NCBI GenBank assembly: GCA_009733775.1
Contig: WOGZ01000119.1
Span: forward strand, 29,198 to 93,197
Direction: 5' to 3'
DNA: 64,000 nucleotides
Source of the DNA: Alectoria sarmentosa
Lineage: Eukaryota; Ascomycota; Lecanoromycetes; Lecanorales; Parmeliaceae
The notes under the pieces were generated by a model, which saw only the letters and a list, made by a program, of their open reading frames with translations, was not told where the DNA came from and did not search any database. Every line of letters begins with the position of its first letter. The stretch's first letter is position 1. Below are positions 25,041 to 37,700 of the stretch, piece by piece. The translations under genes were made by a program, and so were the position numbers.

Positions 25041-25722
25041 ATAAAAAAATAATACAAATATAAAATAACAATAACGAAAGATAAACGTTTCGAGAAACAT
25101 TTTAAAAAGATCACAATTAATGTGTTTTGATATTAATTCAAATAACGAATTTTTTAAAATTATAAAAACACGTTAAAGAAATCACTCTCAATATTCGTTA
25201 AAAATCAAAACTATCATCGAGTGCGAACGTTATAATCATTATTTTTATTATCATTATCGAAAAACGAATGAATAAAGGGATTGAAATATGACAAAGAGAC
25301 AATTTTGAAAAATTGTGATTTTTGCTTTTAGCGAGCGTTTAAGGTCGGGTTGATAAAAAAGGGTGCAATTTTTTCAAGCATTTTCGAAGACATCGCGTAT
25401 AATGAATACCTCGTGAGCGATTTCATATATGTTGCGTGTTTAGAATAACAATTGTAAAATCTGATAAAAACCCGGTTCGAGAGAAAAAAGACATCGAAAC
25501 AAAGCGGCTCTCTCAGAAGTTGCGGAGTTAAAGACCTTTCTCTCAAATCGTCGACGAAATTAATAAGTGTTCAACATTCGAAGATAGCTTTAGGCCCGAG
25601 AAAAGGTCTCGAAATGACACCCGAGGTCGGGACTCACTTAATGAGACATGGCTTTTGATTCAGGACCCCGGGTTGGCCTTAGCTCTGCAGGCCTTCTTTA
25701 TGAATAACTATTATTATTATTA

Positions 25723-25737
25723 CTTGACCATCATCAT
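25723..25737 (+). repeat. Target-site duplication of the LINE, right copy
   Basis: CTTGACCATCATCAT, identical to 11880-11894. The original locus read straight from 11894 into 25738, so the ammonium transporter and the gene at 25945 were about 1 kb neighbours before insertion. Confidence 0.9.
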
Positions 25738-25944
25738 TTTGTCAGAGCAACAAGCTTGTCGCATGCCGCATGCCTCATGCCTCATACCTCATGCCTCATG
25801 CCTGTCAAACGCACTCGCGTCGGAGCCCTGCTGTCGTCCTTGTTGGATTGACAATTCGTAACATCCCGGACTGGTATTTCTCAATCATCTTGCTCTCATC
25901 CCACTTGCGTTGAACTGCTTTCTGCAATTCACTGGACAGACAGA

Positions 25945-27225
25945 TCAGATACCAAGTCTTCTATTATCAACGCTATCCCCTTTCATGGGTCCCCCCCCTT
26001 GGTCCCACAGCATACCCGCATCTGTCATCTCATCCTCCCAAACCTCATCCTCTTCAGGCAGAGCAGGTAGCGACAACGCAATTCCAATACCCCCAGCCGT
26101 CCAGTCCCAATTCCTGTGCTTTGGTGGAATTGGCGAATCATCACCATCAGCCAGAGGTACTGAAGGACCCTGGTCTTGCTCGAGCCTGAAGTCGAATGGC
26201 ACCTCAATTACATCTGGCTGGACGCAAGGAGAGATCGGCGGACTTTCTATGGCATCTTGTGTTATCCAATCCGTAATGTTGAAATCTTCTTCCCGTGTCT
26301 TATCAATCCGAGTCGACACTTGCGGGTTTTTCGGGATCGAAAGGTTTATCTGGGGTTTGTCCGCGAGCACACGACTCTCGTTGAGACCATTCTTGAAGCT
26401 AGAGAAGTCCATGACCGGAAAGTGAAGGCCCAGGCCATTTGCTTTGGGCCTTGCATCGGGAGACCGTGACGCTTTCTGGTCCTCTTCTTCTATTGGTGAT
26501 AAGAGTGCCTTGGCTGCTTGCGTTGTACGCTTTTCTGCTGCTCTCCTGAATTTGCCGATATAATCCCCGGCACTTTTTTGCACTGTGAGCTTTCCATTGG
26601 CTGACGAGGTGTCCGGCTTCTTGTCGAGAAAGCTGGGGTCAAGAAATCCAAATCCGGTCTCTTGGACAGCATGCTGTTGTTCCCAATGACATGAACTAGG
26701 GAAATCGCATTCGTCTTCGCAATGTTTACTGCCAGGCCTTACAACTTGTCCAGTCGTCGCTCTTTTCCTTTTCCATCTACCGAAATCTTCCCAGCCACTG
26801 TAGTCAAACTCACTAACGCAAGCTCTGTGCTTCTTCACCTTGCCACTCATTTTGTCGACAGTAATACCGCCGCAAAAGTAGTGACCGTCATGAAGACATC
26901 TTCTCGTGGCCGCAAGGGGGTAGCGCGTGTGGCATTTGTGGCAGGACCATATCCAAGGCATCGGTGTCGAAGGGGGTTCAATCGCAATCTGGGTCCTCAA
27001 GTCAAAGGCATTTGGGGGCTTTGCCCGGGGGCTTGGGAGGTTCGGGAAGTTCAGAGGGGTGCAAGGCGATGTAGGACTGGCAGGAGAAGCTGGACCTGAA
27101 CGTGTGCGAAGATTTGAGGGCTCGAATGGTGTAAAAGAAGGGTTGAGCCTGCCCATTTGCAAGATTGCATGAAAGCACGAAGCGAAATGATCCGTGGTGA
27201 ATGTGGAAAAGACGTGAAGAAACAA
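25945..27225 (-). CDS. Conserved-looking fungal protein with N-terminal Cys/His cluster, unknown function
   Basis: A single open frame of 426 residues. I do not recognise the family. Residues about 95-170 hold a Cys/His cluster (WSCHKCHTRYPLAATRRCLH, then HYFCGG, then H.ACVSEFDYSGWEDFGRWKRK, then CEDECDFPSSCHW) that could bind zinc. The rest is low-complexity and acidic, with Ser/Pro-rich patches and a C-terminal DWTAGGIGIALSLPALPEEDEVW segment. A second Met at residue 24 (MGRLNPSFTPFEPSNL, 27156) is a more natural start, because the first 23 residues are hydrophobic but not a clear signal peptide. It lies about 200 bp from the LINE edge. Confidence 0.75.
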   Translation of the reverse strand: MFLHVFSTFTTDHFASCFHAILQMGRLNPSFTPFEPSNLRTRSGPASPASPTSPCTPLNFPNLPSPRAKPPNAFDLRTQIAIEPPSTPMPWIWSCHKCHTRYPLAATRRCLHDGHYFCGGITVDKMSGKVKKHRACVSEFDYSGWEDFGRWKRKRATTGQVVRPGSKHCEDECDFPSSCHWEQQHAVQETGFGFLDPSFLDKKPDTSSANGKLTVQKSAGDYIGKFRRAAEKRTTQAAKALLSPIEEEDQKASRSPDARPKANGLGLHFPVMDFSSFKNGLNESRVLADKPQINLSIPKNPQVSTRIDKTREEDFNITDWITQDAIESPPISPCVQPDVIEVPFDFRLEQDQGPSVPLADGDDSPIPPKHRNWDWTAGGIGIALSLPALPEEDEVWEDEMTDAGMLWDQGGGPMKGDSVDNRRLGI

Positions 27226-27685
27226 TGAAGAAGACAGCTCCGAGGATGGGTAGAAGAAGACCAGCTTCTTGTTGGATAGAAGAACCTACACAATTCTATA
27301 CACAGTTCCTACACTTTTTGCTGTCCGCTATGATGAAAAGCTGATGGAAACTTTATCTGTACGGCAAAAGAAAGTGGTCCAAGCAGAGCTGACGGAAGAA
27401 GGAGGATTCGAGGTGGAGGAAGGATGAAAGAAATGGAAAAGGTGGTGCACGTGGCAGTCTTCCATTGTCCTTTGTTGCCTCGGGGCCCTCTATTCTTGGG
27501 AACGACAGCAGCTTGAGGTCGAGACGTCACCTTTTTCTTTGTTCCAATGGAGCTGCCGACATTTTGGTTTCTTAGTTCGCACCGAAATAGTCTGCGAAAT
27601 CAAAATGAAGGCGACAATAGGACAGGGTTTTGTTGTTTCCAACGTGTATGGTTGGGATTCATGCAAGGCGGAAGACGCTTGTAGT

Positions 27686-27725
27686 GGAAGATTGGAAGAT
27701 TGGAAGATTGGAAGATTGGAAGATT
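27686..27725. repeat. Minisatellite, 8-bp unit, five copies
   Basis: GGAAGATT repeated five times without interruption. Confidence 0.9.
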
Positions 27726-27941
27726 GGGAAGGAAATGTTGTGGTAGTGAGGGATGCAAGTGAGATGGGCCGCTTAGTTGGCGACATGTCGTAGGACTGGC
27801 TCAACCTTGTCACGGAGCTTCCATACCACTCACTCTACCTTTCAACATGCTCGTAAAAACAATGATGAAGATGGGAAAGAAATCTACCTGCTCAAATTGC
27901 CGTAAAGCTTTCCAATTGCATCGCCCGTCCATGAAACCATC

Positions 27942-27942
<1 letters not shown>

Positions 27943-27974
<32 letters not shown>

Positions 27975-27990
27975 TTGCCCTTGCCCTCGC
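27943..27990. repeat. Hexanucleotide repeat, about eight copies
   Basis: Five perfect CCCTGT units followed by three degenerate ones (CCTTGC, CCTTGC, CCTCGC). Confidence 0.9.
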
Positions 27991-28713
27991 TGGTATTATT
28001 TGCATCTGACCATCCGTCTCAGAAGGGGCAACATGGTTCGGGGGCGACACATCCGACATTCCCGACATTCTCGAGCTCTATCCTCAAAAAGAGTGGTGCA
28101 CCTGTGATGCCAAGATCGAGGTGGCGGGTATAGAGTATCCACCCCAAGGGAAGAAAGCTGATTCTTGGGCAAAGAGGTAAGCCATACATGACATCGGATC
28201 TCGCTGTCCTGGTACCAGTCCTCATCTGAAGCTTGGAGATGCGCAAAATCGCCAAGATAGATCTAATGACTGATGAGGAGGGTGTCTTGGCGCAGGAAAC
28301 GCGAGTTGCTACGGCTCACAAGAGACAAGAGAGTTGGATGGGCCCGAAGCTTGGGAATCATGGGCCCAGGGGGTGTAGGCTTGGGCCCTGCTCTCTGATC
28401 TAGCAAGGCCTTCGTCTGCTACTCTCCTCTACGTCGCTTGCATTTACGAGTGGCCTCGGGCCATTACCGAGCGCAATGTCTTGTGTCAGGATCAGTGCTA
28501 GCTCATCACAAGAGGACAGACACTTCAGAACCCATACAATTGCTTCATCTCCACGCATCCAGCCAATGCACACAGACAAAGACCCATCAGTACACCCTGC
28601 TCCCTAGTCAACGATTTTCCCTTTCCCACCAATTCTCCAGGTATGCAAAGTCATCCACTCATTAAAGTCTAAGGCTGTCACAGATCTGGTGATCCGCCGT
28701 GCCTAATTGTCTA

Positions 28714-31700
28714 CTATATCATCCCTCCCTCCATTCGTACGTCGCTTCCCGCGAAACTCGCCTCGCTCCTCCCTCCCTGCGCACTCAGAACCCTCACAGT
28801 TTTCTTTCCCTTTGAGCCCTCCGCTGTCAATACTTGGGCCGGGCAGACCACAATTTGCTCGTCATCATCCTCGTTCTTGACTACCAGGGGGAAAAGTACC
28901 ATTCTCACGACTGCTTGTTGCTTTTGTAGAGCCTCATTCGACGATGTAGCACCGCTGCGCTCGTTCATGGTAAGGGCGCTGAAGTACACCTTTCGAGCTA
29001 GGTCACCGTTGGTATCGTATTCGGGCTGTAGGGGAGGCAGCATAGAGTACTCTGCACGCTGGGTACGCATCTCAACTGACAAATCCACTGCCGTGTCTAT
29101 GACTTTGTGGAGTGAATCCTGGATTTGGCCCACGAGATGAGAAGGTGGTGGAAGGAAAGTGGTTAACGTGTCGTAGATCTCATGGACAACCGCTTCGGTA
29201 TCTGTGGAACGTTGATTCTCAAATGCTTCTCGCTTCATTAATAGTGTTAGGGTTGTTGCCCGCCACTTGTGCACAGCGCTTGTAGGACCGACTTCCAGGA
29301 GCGTCTTTTCAAGATTTTTGAGCTTCTGACGCTGCTCACGGTCCATACCGAAAAGGTAGCGGGTGAAGATGAACTCCCATATCATTGTCATGACCACTGA
29401 CATGAAAACATCGCGCCTCTTTACTCGATCGGAGAGGTAGTCATCAACGTCGGAGCCATCCAAAATGGCATTTTCCATGCGATCTACAATTTTCTCGTCC
29501 TGAATTTCGCTAGCGAGGTAGCATGCTTTCATATCCGAAAATTTTGAGAACCTCAGCACCCATTGCTGGACATGCTGGCAAAGTGACTGACACTGGGAAT
29601 CGAAGTAATCTTCGTCTCGTTCAACGAAATCATCACTGCTCCTGGTTGCTAGTAGTTGCTGTTGCAAGTTCTGGACTTGCTGTTTGGCGTTCTCAAGTTC
29701 GCTTTGCAATTGGCGCAACTCAAGGCTTTTTTCTTCGAGGGCCACAGTCACCTCATGGCGAACGATGTCCTCCATGCCAGTCGATAGTTGAGTGTGCTGC
29801 TCTTTGAGGTCATCTAATTCTCTCATGGATTGTTGCCATTGCTCGTGGGTATGTGCGTGCTTAGCGCGTAGTTGACTATACCTCTGTTCGTGCTCCTCAT
29901 CCACACCGCGGGAAGAGGCAAGTCCCTCGTTGACCACTGTAAGATGAGCTGTCTGGTCATGTAATTGTCCGATTACTTGTTTCAGTTCGCTGAGTTCCGA
30001 ATCCTTTCGTGTCAGATAATTCTTGTGCTCCTGCATGGCTTCTTCGTAGGCACGCCGTTCCTGGCTGTAGTCACGTGCTTGCTCTTGCAACGCTTTCTCC
30101 GCTGTCAACTTCTGACTCGCCAATAGTCGGTTTTCTGAAACAATCTGATCAAGTCTAGTCTCGAGATCCAAGAGCTGCATGCTTTGCCTTTTGCGCATAC
30201 TTGGTGGACGCGTCGGAGACATTGGCGACTGCCCACGCACATCACCCCACCCCTCCTGCAAAAGAGCGTCAGTTTTTGGGTACTGTCATCACCGCTGAAG
30301 CAACTGCGTTGCAAACTTACATAGACATCGGCCATATTGGCAGGGGATTTGCCTTTGTCAGTGACGGGGTCGTAGGTTGAAGAAGATGGAATGCCAGTGT
30401 CGATTTCAGCCTCAAGTTGGGAGTTGCTTTTAGCGCGACTTTTAGCCTGGATTTTTTGGCTGGCACCCCGCAGATCCCCGCTAGCGCTACGGTCGACACG
30501 TCGCAACGGTGGTGTGCCAGAAGAACGGTAACTCAGTCCACTCGCTGATCGAACTTGATCCGGTGTCCGGATGATTGCATGAATGCTGTTTTCCGATGGC
30601 ATGCTCGCTGCACTCCTTGTTCCATACTCGTCTTCTCTGTGCCGGGGCGTAACACCTGGCAGCGCACTATGGCGACTCGACAAAGTTGACAACTGATCTG
30701 AGTCGCGGCTTCTGCTGCGCTCGTCTACTGCATACTTCTCCTCGCCAGCTGCGGGCCACGATTGGTGTGAGATCGGCTCATGAGTGGATAGAATTTCTCC
30801 AGCGACATCGTCTTCGAGACTTGGTGATTGCATTCTTCCGCCCTTGACACCTGATTCAGGTGATGCAACATCCGACACAGCGCGCTTATCTTTCTTATGC
30901 AGCGGTGATCCGTCTGCGCTATCCTCCGAAATAGTATTCAGTCTCCGGCGACCCCGGCTTTCGCTTGAGCGTGGACTTGTGGAAGGAGATACTAAGTCAT
31001 CTTCGTAACTTCGGGGACCTCCAAACAATGACGTTCCTGTCTCGTTATAGTCGCCTGGTGATTCAGAAGCACGCTCAGAAACGTTCCCTGATCTACCTTC
31101 CCTCGACGCCTCTCGTGATCGCTGCGATCCCTCGCGGTCAAATGACCAAGTAGGCTCCTTGCGGACGGGGTCATCACGGGACAAGACATCTTGATCCTGT
31201 GGTTCGGCGACTGTCTCTTCCCTTGCCAAAGGCGAGGAATCGAAAAGCGCCGATGATCTGTTCTTAGTAGTAGAGCTCACTGGAGAAGGTTCTCGTGGCT
31301 CTCCTGCCATGGCTTGCCGACGGCTACGGCGCTGGATGTCAAAGCCAAAATCCGCAGAATCGTCGCTATCGGAAGCAGCCTTTGATCTCCGCCTCGACCT
31401 TCTCCGTCTCTCCTTTGGTCTCGACACCGAGACATTATAGTCGGAATTAGCCTCCACAGATATCTCGAACGGATTCCTGGACGTTGATCTTTGACGCTTA
31501 TCAGACTCATGAGCCCGGCTATGCTGATGCTGCACATGTCCGACCCTTTCACCAGCAGTAACACCCCTTCCCAACTCCGTGAGGTCGTCTAGATTGTCGA
31601 GATCATCATCAATAATCGGGCTTGTCTCAGTATCTGGATAACCACTATCTCTTACAACACGATGGTAAGGTGTCTCTTCCGAGATCATTGGAGAACCCGA

Positions 31701-34700
31701 TACATAGATGGCGCTGTCTCGGTACCTCGGCGGTTCTGAAGACTGGCCGGGATCTCCCACGACCGGATGATTTGTAATGGCCTTGTGACTTGCGGAACGC
31801 GGCGATCGCGGTGGCGTAGCTTGGTGATGCTGCCACGCTCTTGCTGCCTTTTCTGACTCAGGTGTTTGGCGATGCTCTTTTTCTTCGACAGACATCTCTC
31901 CTCTGTCGAGAGAGCTTTCTGATTCGCCTATGTCAGCTTCGGAGTCTGTCCACTTGCCGGTCTCTGTTGCTTTCTTGCCATGTCTCTCTTCATTCCTCGA
32001 GTTTATCCTGGAGAGGCTTTCGGCTGCCAACGCACCTACGCCTAAAACCACTGCTCCAGCGACTCCTTCCATGCTTCCTGACCTGCCGCGACTGGTGGGT
32101 CTACTCCCAACTTCTGAGGCAAGCTCGTCTTCCTCTTGTGAAGGAGATTGTAGGGAATGCTGCCGAGAAGGCATCCTCTCATTCAAAGTGTCCGTGGTTG
32201 GGGTTTCTAAGTCTTGGAGCTGGTCCATGAGACCTTCCCGCCCTAGAGTTTGAGGGCCTGGGTCCTTTGCCGAGGCTCTCTTCTTGGCCTTCTTGCCCTT
32301 TTTAGTATTCTTTAAAGGAGCAGCGGGGTCGAAATCATGTTCGTCTTCTTCTTCAGCTGAATCTGCCCCCGTTCTTGGTTTTTCGTGGACATCCGTAGTA
32401 AGAGAACCTAGCTCTTCGTCTTGGTTGTAAGCTTTGACGGTGTCGTCTCTCGTGTGACCATCTTGGTGTGTCTGCGGTTCTCGAGCTAGAGGTCGATCTC
32501 TGCTAGAAGACGGCGGCTCAGTCGAGAGAGCCCGACGGAACTCGCAAGTGTCTTCCCTTCCTACATCTTCCTCGGCTGGTCTGATTGGCTGAATAGTAAA
32601 ATAGTCACTTGACGAACCATTTCCGATCAAAGACTCGTTGTCAGCAGTATTGAAGTCTCCAAAGGGCAAAGTCGTTGTCCTGTCTTCGAGATACCGCTGG
32701 TCTATCGGTTCTTCCAAGTCAAGAGGCCGAGCAGCGTCGGTGTCCCACGAGCCCAGACCTTTCGGAGATCTGATAGAGGACTTTGCTCCTTGACCGCTTT
32801 CCAGCTCCAATGGTGGCGTAGCAGTTTCGTCTTCCCAAATAATCGGCTGCTGCTTCTTGTCTTTCTTGCCTTTCTTCCTTTTTTGGGTTGACTTGAAAGG
32901 TGGAAAGTCATCTTCTCGATCGACGGGACTACCTTGAACCGAGCCAGATCTTGATCCGGATTCTTCAATGATGTCTTCCAAAGTCGGAGGCCGTGCTAAT
33001 GGTCTGTGCTCTTCTTCGTTTGGCCTATCCATTACTGAATTTATGCTCGATTGAGAAAACAAAGGGACACTGGCTTCATCATGCGAGGGATCAGCACCTT
33101 CACCTTCCCGCAACGGACTCAATTGTCGCTCAAGCTCTTTTGCATACTCCTCGTTGTAGTCGCGTTGTTCTTGTGCGTCTAACATTTCGACCTCCACTGC
33201 GGGAATTGGCTTGTCTATGTCAGGACCACTAGGCGGCTCCAAACCTGCGAGAGATTCTGCGTTCGGGACTACTTGCTCAAGCTCTTTTGCATGCTCTTCG
33301 TTGTATCCGCGCGGCTCTTGTGCGTCGAAAGTTTCAATCTCCGCTACAGAGATTGGCTCGTCTTTGTCGAGTCTCCTAAGTGGCTCGACATTTGTGACAG
33401 GTTCCGTGTTTCGGACTATGTCGACGGTTTCTCGAGCTGACTCAGGAGCTGCAGATGAAGACAAGTCCTCAATTCGAAGCTCATCCCATAGCGTCTCTTT
33501 GTGCTGTTTTTCGGGACTCTTGGCCCTCAGGTCTGGCAAATCCCAGGATAAGTCCTTGTCCTTTGCCTCGTCGATCGCTCCGGGCTCTGTCAGATTGGGA
33601 GCTTGTTCTCTTTTGAATCCTTCCGTAGCTTCTTCTTGATCAAACCGGATCGCTCCAGCAGTATCTAGATCGTCTCTAGGCTGCAGCTCGGATGTTTGTT
33701 CACCTTCTCCTATAGGACTTGCAGCCGTTATCCATGCAAGTTCTGTTTCATCTCCAGGAGACCGATCTTCCTCCAGTTTAGGAATGAGCAGCTTTTCACT
33801 GTTGGTCCATTCGCCCTTTTCGCCCTGCTTGACGTTTGCATAGCTTCCTTCCTGTTCAGCTTCAACCACTGTATGATTGTCGTCTCTCGCTTGAGACGGC
33901 TGTTCTTCCGATACGCTTCCTTGAAATCCTTGATCTTCCTCCGACCTCATACCCGGCTGGACAATATCGGTAGACTCAATCTCCTGGGCGGACATTGCTG
34001 GTTTCGAAGACTCGCTGTCTTGTGAGACACGCATAATCGACGGTTCGCCCGAATCTTCTACAGCGCTAGGTTCTTTGAGCGCAACTCTAGGCTCCTGAGA
34101 GACCTCATCCCAAGTTAATGGTTGTACCTTGTTTGCCCTCTTCTCGTCTTTCATGCTTGGCTTGAGGCTATATAGAGGGTCTGTATCGGTCTCGACTGCG
34201 GGGACGATGTTGCCTTTCAATTCGTTGGCATGATAAGCTGTGATCTCTTCCGACGCATCGGCTGGCTTATTTAGAGATGGAGTGACTGCTAAATTGTTTT
34301 CGTGAGGAATTGCTGACACACTTGCAGGTGCTGAGACAGAGTCAAAGTGCCCATGCATAGATTCCTTGCGTTTGCCTTCCACTATGACGAGATCTCCCGA
34401 AGAATCTAGCGGGTTGATATTGCTGACAATTTCGGAATCTTTGTTGAGGTCTTGGGCAGTCTCCTGCTCAGACTGCGCAGTAATATCATCGTTTTCCCCT
34501 TCGGAATGCTGCGCTTCTTCGGTCTCTTCTCGATGTTCCTCCTCCTCAGACAGGCCTTCAACATACGTTTCAGGCTGCTTGCCCATGACCACGTCGACAT
34601 TGGAAGGAAGCGTCTGCTTAAGCACCTCTTTCTCAAAATCCTTAGGTATGGATACTGGCTCATCTTCAAGAGTGGGGGGAACATAGTTATCTAGAGACAA

Positions 34701-37700
34701 AGCATTGTATTTCTTGGACTTCTTGGACTTCTTTTTGTCCTTTTTGCTCGTGGGTAAAATTATGGCTTCCTCCTGTTCTAATCGTGTCTCTTGAATCGTC
34801 TTTTTAGGCTCCTCAACAACGTCGACGCTGGAAGGATTTATCTGCTTTGGTCCATCTTTCACAAGATCCTTGGTTCCAACTAGTTGCCCACCTCCAAGTG
34901 TGGGAGTTTCATCATCATCTACAGAAAAGGCATTGGACTTCTTGGACTTCTTGGACTTCTTTTTGTCCTTCTTGCGTTTTGGTGGCAGGAAGTCTTGCTC
35001 CTGTTCCAATGGTACCTCTCTAGAATTCTCGTTTTCATTATCCTGAACAAGTTCTGTGGGTGCTGATAGCTCTAATACCTCTCCAAGTGCACCGATATTT
35101 GCCAACATTGGTGGCGTGCCATCCGTAGGAAGATCTTCCACCTTGTTGTCGTCTTGTGGGGTTTCATTAGGGACGATTTCGAGCTCAACATCTTCTCGAA
35201 TATCACGGGAGACGGATGGACGATCAAAGGCAGAACGATCCTCTACCTGGTCGTCATCTTGAAGAACTTCAGTAGGAACGACCCTGGGTTCAATCTCGTC
35301 TTGAGAATCACGGGTAATCGCGTCAAGGTCCCCAACTTTGTTGTCGTCTTGTGGAACCTTAGCAGGGATGACACTGGGCTCAATCTCTTCTTGAACATCA
35401 CTGGCAATCGCGGAAATATCCTCCGCCTTGCCTTCATCTTGTGGAATTTCGGTAGGGACTACATTGGGCTCGGCTTCGTCTCGAAAATCAATGACGGCTC
35501 TCGAAACGCCTTTTCTCTTGCCCTTCTTGCCTTTTTTGGACTGTTTGGAAAAGTCCCGGTCAATGGCCTTGACCGCGGGCTCTTGTTCCAACGGACGGGG
35601 GTTCATTGCATCGGGTGGACCGGAGAGTTCCGCTGGCTCCATCATCTCAAGCTCGTCCAACGAGAATACTTCGTTCTTCTTCACCTTTTTGCCCTTGTTC
35701 TTGCTCGGCGCATCCCAATCCAGCTCATCTTCTTCTATTATTCTGTCCGCCGCAGGCTCTTGTTCGAGCGGAGTGTTTATTGCACTGGGCGGACCTGAGA
35801 CCTCTGCCGGCTCTATCGTTTCGCCCTCGTCCCGCGAGAACGGTTCGTTCTTCTTCCCCTTTTTGCCCTTCTTCTTCTTTTTCGGCGCATCCCAATTCAG
35901 TTCATGTTCTTTCATTGGCCTATCAGTCGCTGTCTCTTCCATGCCCATGGATGCCATCTTGGCTTCCCTCTGAGCATCAGTAGCAGACTGCGCATTGTCC
36001 CCCCCCACTGATATGTCTTGTACGGCCTGAGCAGCAGTAGTGTCGGCAACTGACGGGTCTAGATTCGGAGATGCTTCATCATTTTGTGCATCTCCAGGAG
36101 CGTCTTCAAAACGCGGAGTCTCCGGCTCGTAGAAAGCGGGCAAATTCCGTTCATCGCTGCCGGAGATCTGACCTTCTACAGGCTTCTGTGTATTGTGCTC
36201 TGATTGGGACTCCGATGGGAAGGCTTCCTTCGACTCCTCTCCGATAGAGGCTTCAATTTCACTGACTCCTAGCATAGCACTCACTTCTTGGGAGGTCCGC
36301 GTTGTGGCCAAGGACGAAGGCCGCTCGTTCATGTCATCTCTGGCGTCTGGTTGTCGCTCGAATTGATGCCCTGTTTCGTCTGGTTCAGACCCCAGATCTA
36401 GTGTCTTCGAATTTTGTTTCTCAGCCTTCTTGATTTTCTTCTTGCTGTCGAAGCTCGCCCATTTGTCCTCGACGACATCCACTTTCGGTGCCTGGTCTGT
36501 GGGTGCACCAATTAAACCTATGGGTTCCTCCTTGACCACCTCGGACTTCGGCGCATGTATTGCAGGTTCATCGATCAAGTCTATGGCTTCTTGATATTCA
36601 GGGGCTTTAGAGGCGGCCATTTTAGTCAGGGGTTCATTTTCTTCTTCAGCGTCGGTGGTCTGGTTGTTTTCAACCGAGAAGCTCGATTTGACCTTCCTTC
36701 CCTTTTTCTTCTTGCCGTTGAAGCGCATCGATTCGTCTTCGAGGGGTTCAGTCTTGGGCTGGTAGACATCGACTGCAGACTCGTCAATCAGGTCTGTGGC
36801 TTCATAGTCTTCAAGTGCCTCAGACGCAGGCATATTAGGTAGTGAATCCTGTCCTTCTTGAATCTCGGCGATCTTGCTGTTCTCGACCGAAAAGGTCTCC
36901 TTGACCTTGTTCTTGGTGGTGAAGGCTCCCCATTCATCCACTACGGTTTCGAACTTCTCCCGGGGAACCTCCATTGCAAGCTTGTCATTCAAATATTTTG
37001 GCCGATCGACTTCGATCGTTGTAGAAGTAATGTCATCAGGTAACAACGCATCTTTTTCTTGCTTCTCAGTAGTCTCATTGTCTTCACCCAAAAAGCTCTG
37101 TGTGTCCTTCATGCCCTCCTCGGATTTTTCGTTATATGGAGCGGCAAAACAATTACCTGAATCAACTTGCTCGGCTTGAGCCGGGAGATCTTGGGACTTT
37201 TGCTGTGGTCTCGATTCAACAGCAGATGGATTGTGTAAATGTGGGACGTCTGAAGTGTTTTCAGCAGCGATTTTCGTTTCCTTATCGTCCAAATGATCCA
37301 AACTTGTGGGGCCTGGGGTTCCTAGCCGCTCGTCCATGAAGTCATGATCATCATCACTGTCGGGGAGTGGTGTTGCTCTTGGAGAAAGGTCAAGCGGAGG
37401 CGATATAGCTGTGGTCAAATCACCACGATCGAGTTCTTCTTGAGACGCGGGATTGGCCTCGAGTGACTCTAGTACATTCCCGTGACCTTGTTTTAAGAAT
37501 GGGTCTATAAAAGCAACCTTTTCTAGAGCAGATGGAGATAACGCTGGCAGGCTGTCCGGTCGGGGATCGCCTTGCAGGCTTGTGTCTTTTGGGTGTTGTG
37601 ATTGTGGGAAGTCATCTCGTGGGAGGTTGACTTGAGGGAACTCGTCTTGCGGGTCGGTCTTTTGTTGAATTTCAAGTTGTTGGAGGTCGCTTCGGGGTAG

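Larger units (their letters stand above)
11895..25722 (+). mobile_element. Tad1-like LINE, RIPped, split by a nested Gypsy element
   Basis: The insertion is bounded by the 15-bp duplication and ends in a simple TTA-rich tail (about 25707-25722), as target-primed LINEs do. After removing the nested element and one copy of its target duplication, 7053 bp remain, a plausible full length for a fungal Tad1-type LINE. On the plus strand broken frames encode an ORF1 with zinc-knuckle cysteines and an ORF2 with endonuclease, reverse transcriptase, RNase H and a Cys-rich tail. Nearly all changes from expected residues are explained by C-to-T or G-to-A. The last 240 bp (from about 25480) are markedly less degraded. 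It is not functional. Confidence 0.88.
27226..28713. other. Intergenic region with two minisatellites
   Basis: About 1.5 kb without a supportable gene. It contains five GGAAGATT units at 27686-27725 and about eight CCCTGT-type units at 27943-27990. Short open frames here overlap on both strands and are biased by these repeats. Confidence 0.6.

Noticed and set aside
25760..25803. CATGCCT-type repeats beside the LINE edge, considered as a CRISPR-like or regulatory array.
   Set aside because: They are contiguous degenerate 7-bp units without spacers, an ordinary minisatellite.
27943..27990. CCCTGT repeat resembling telomeric sequence.
   Set aside because: The fungal telomere unit is TTAGGG/CCCTAA. 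This is an internal hexanucleotide microsatellite.
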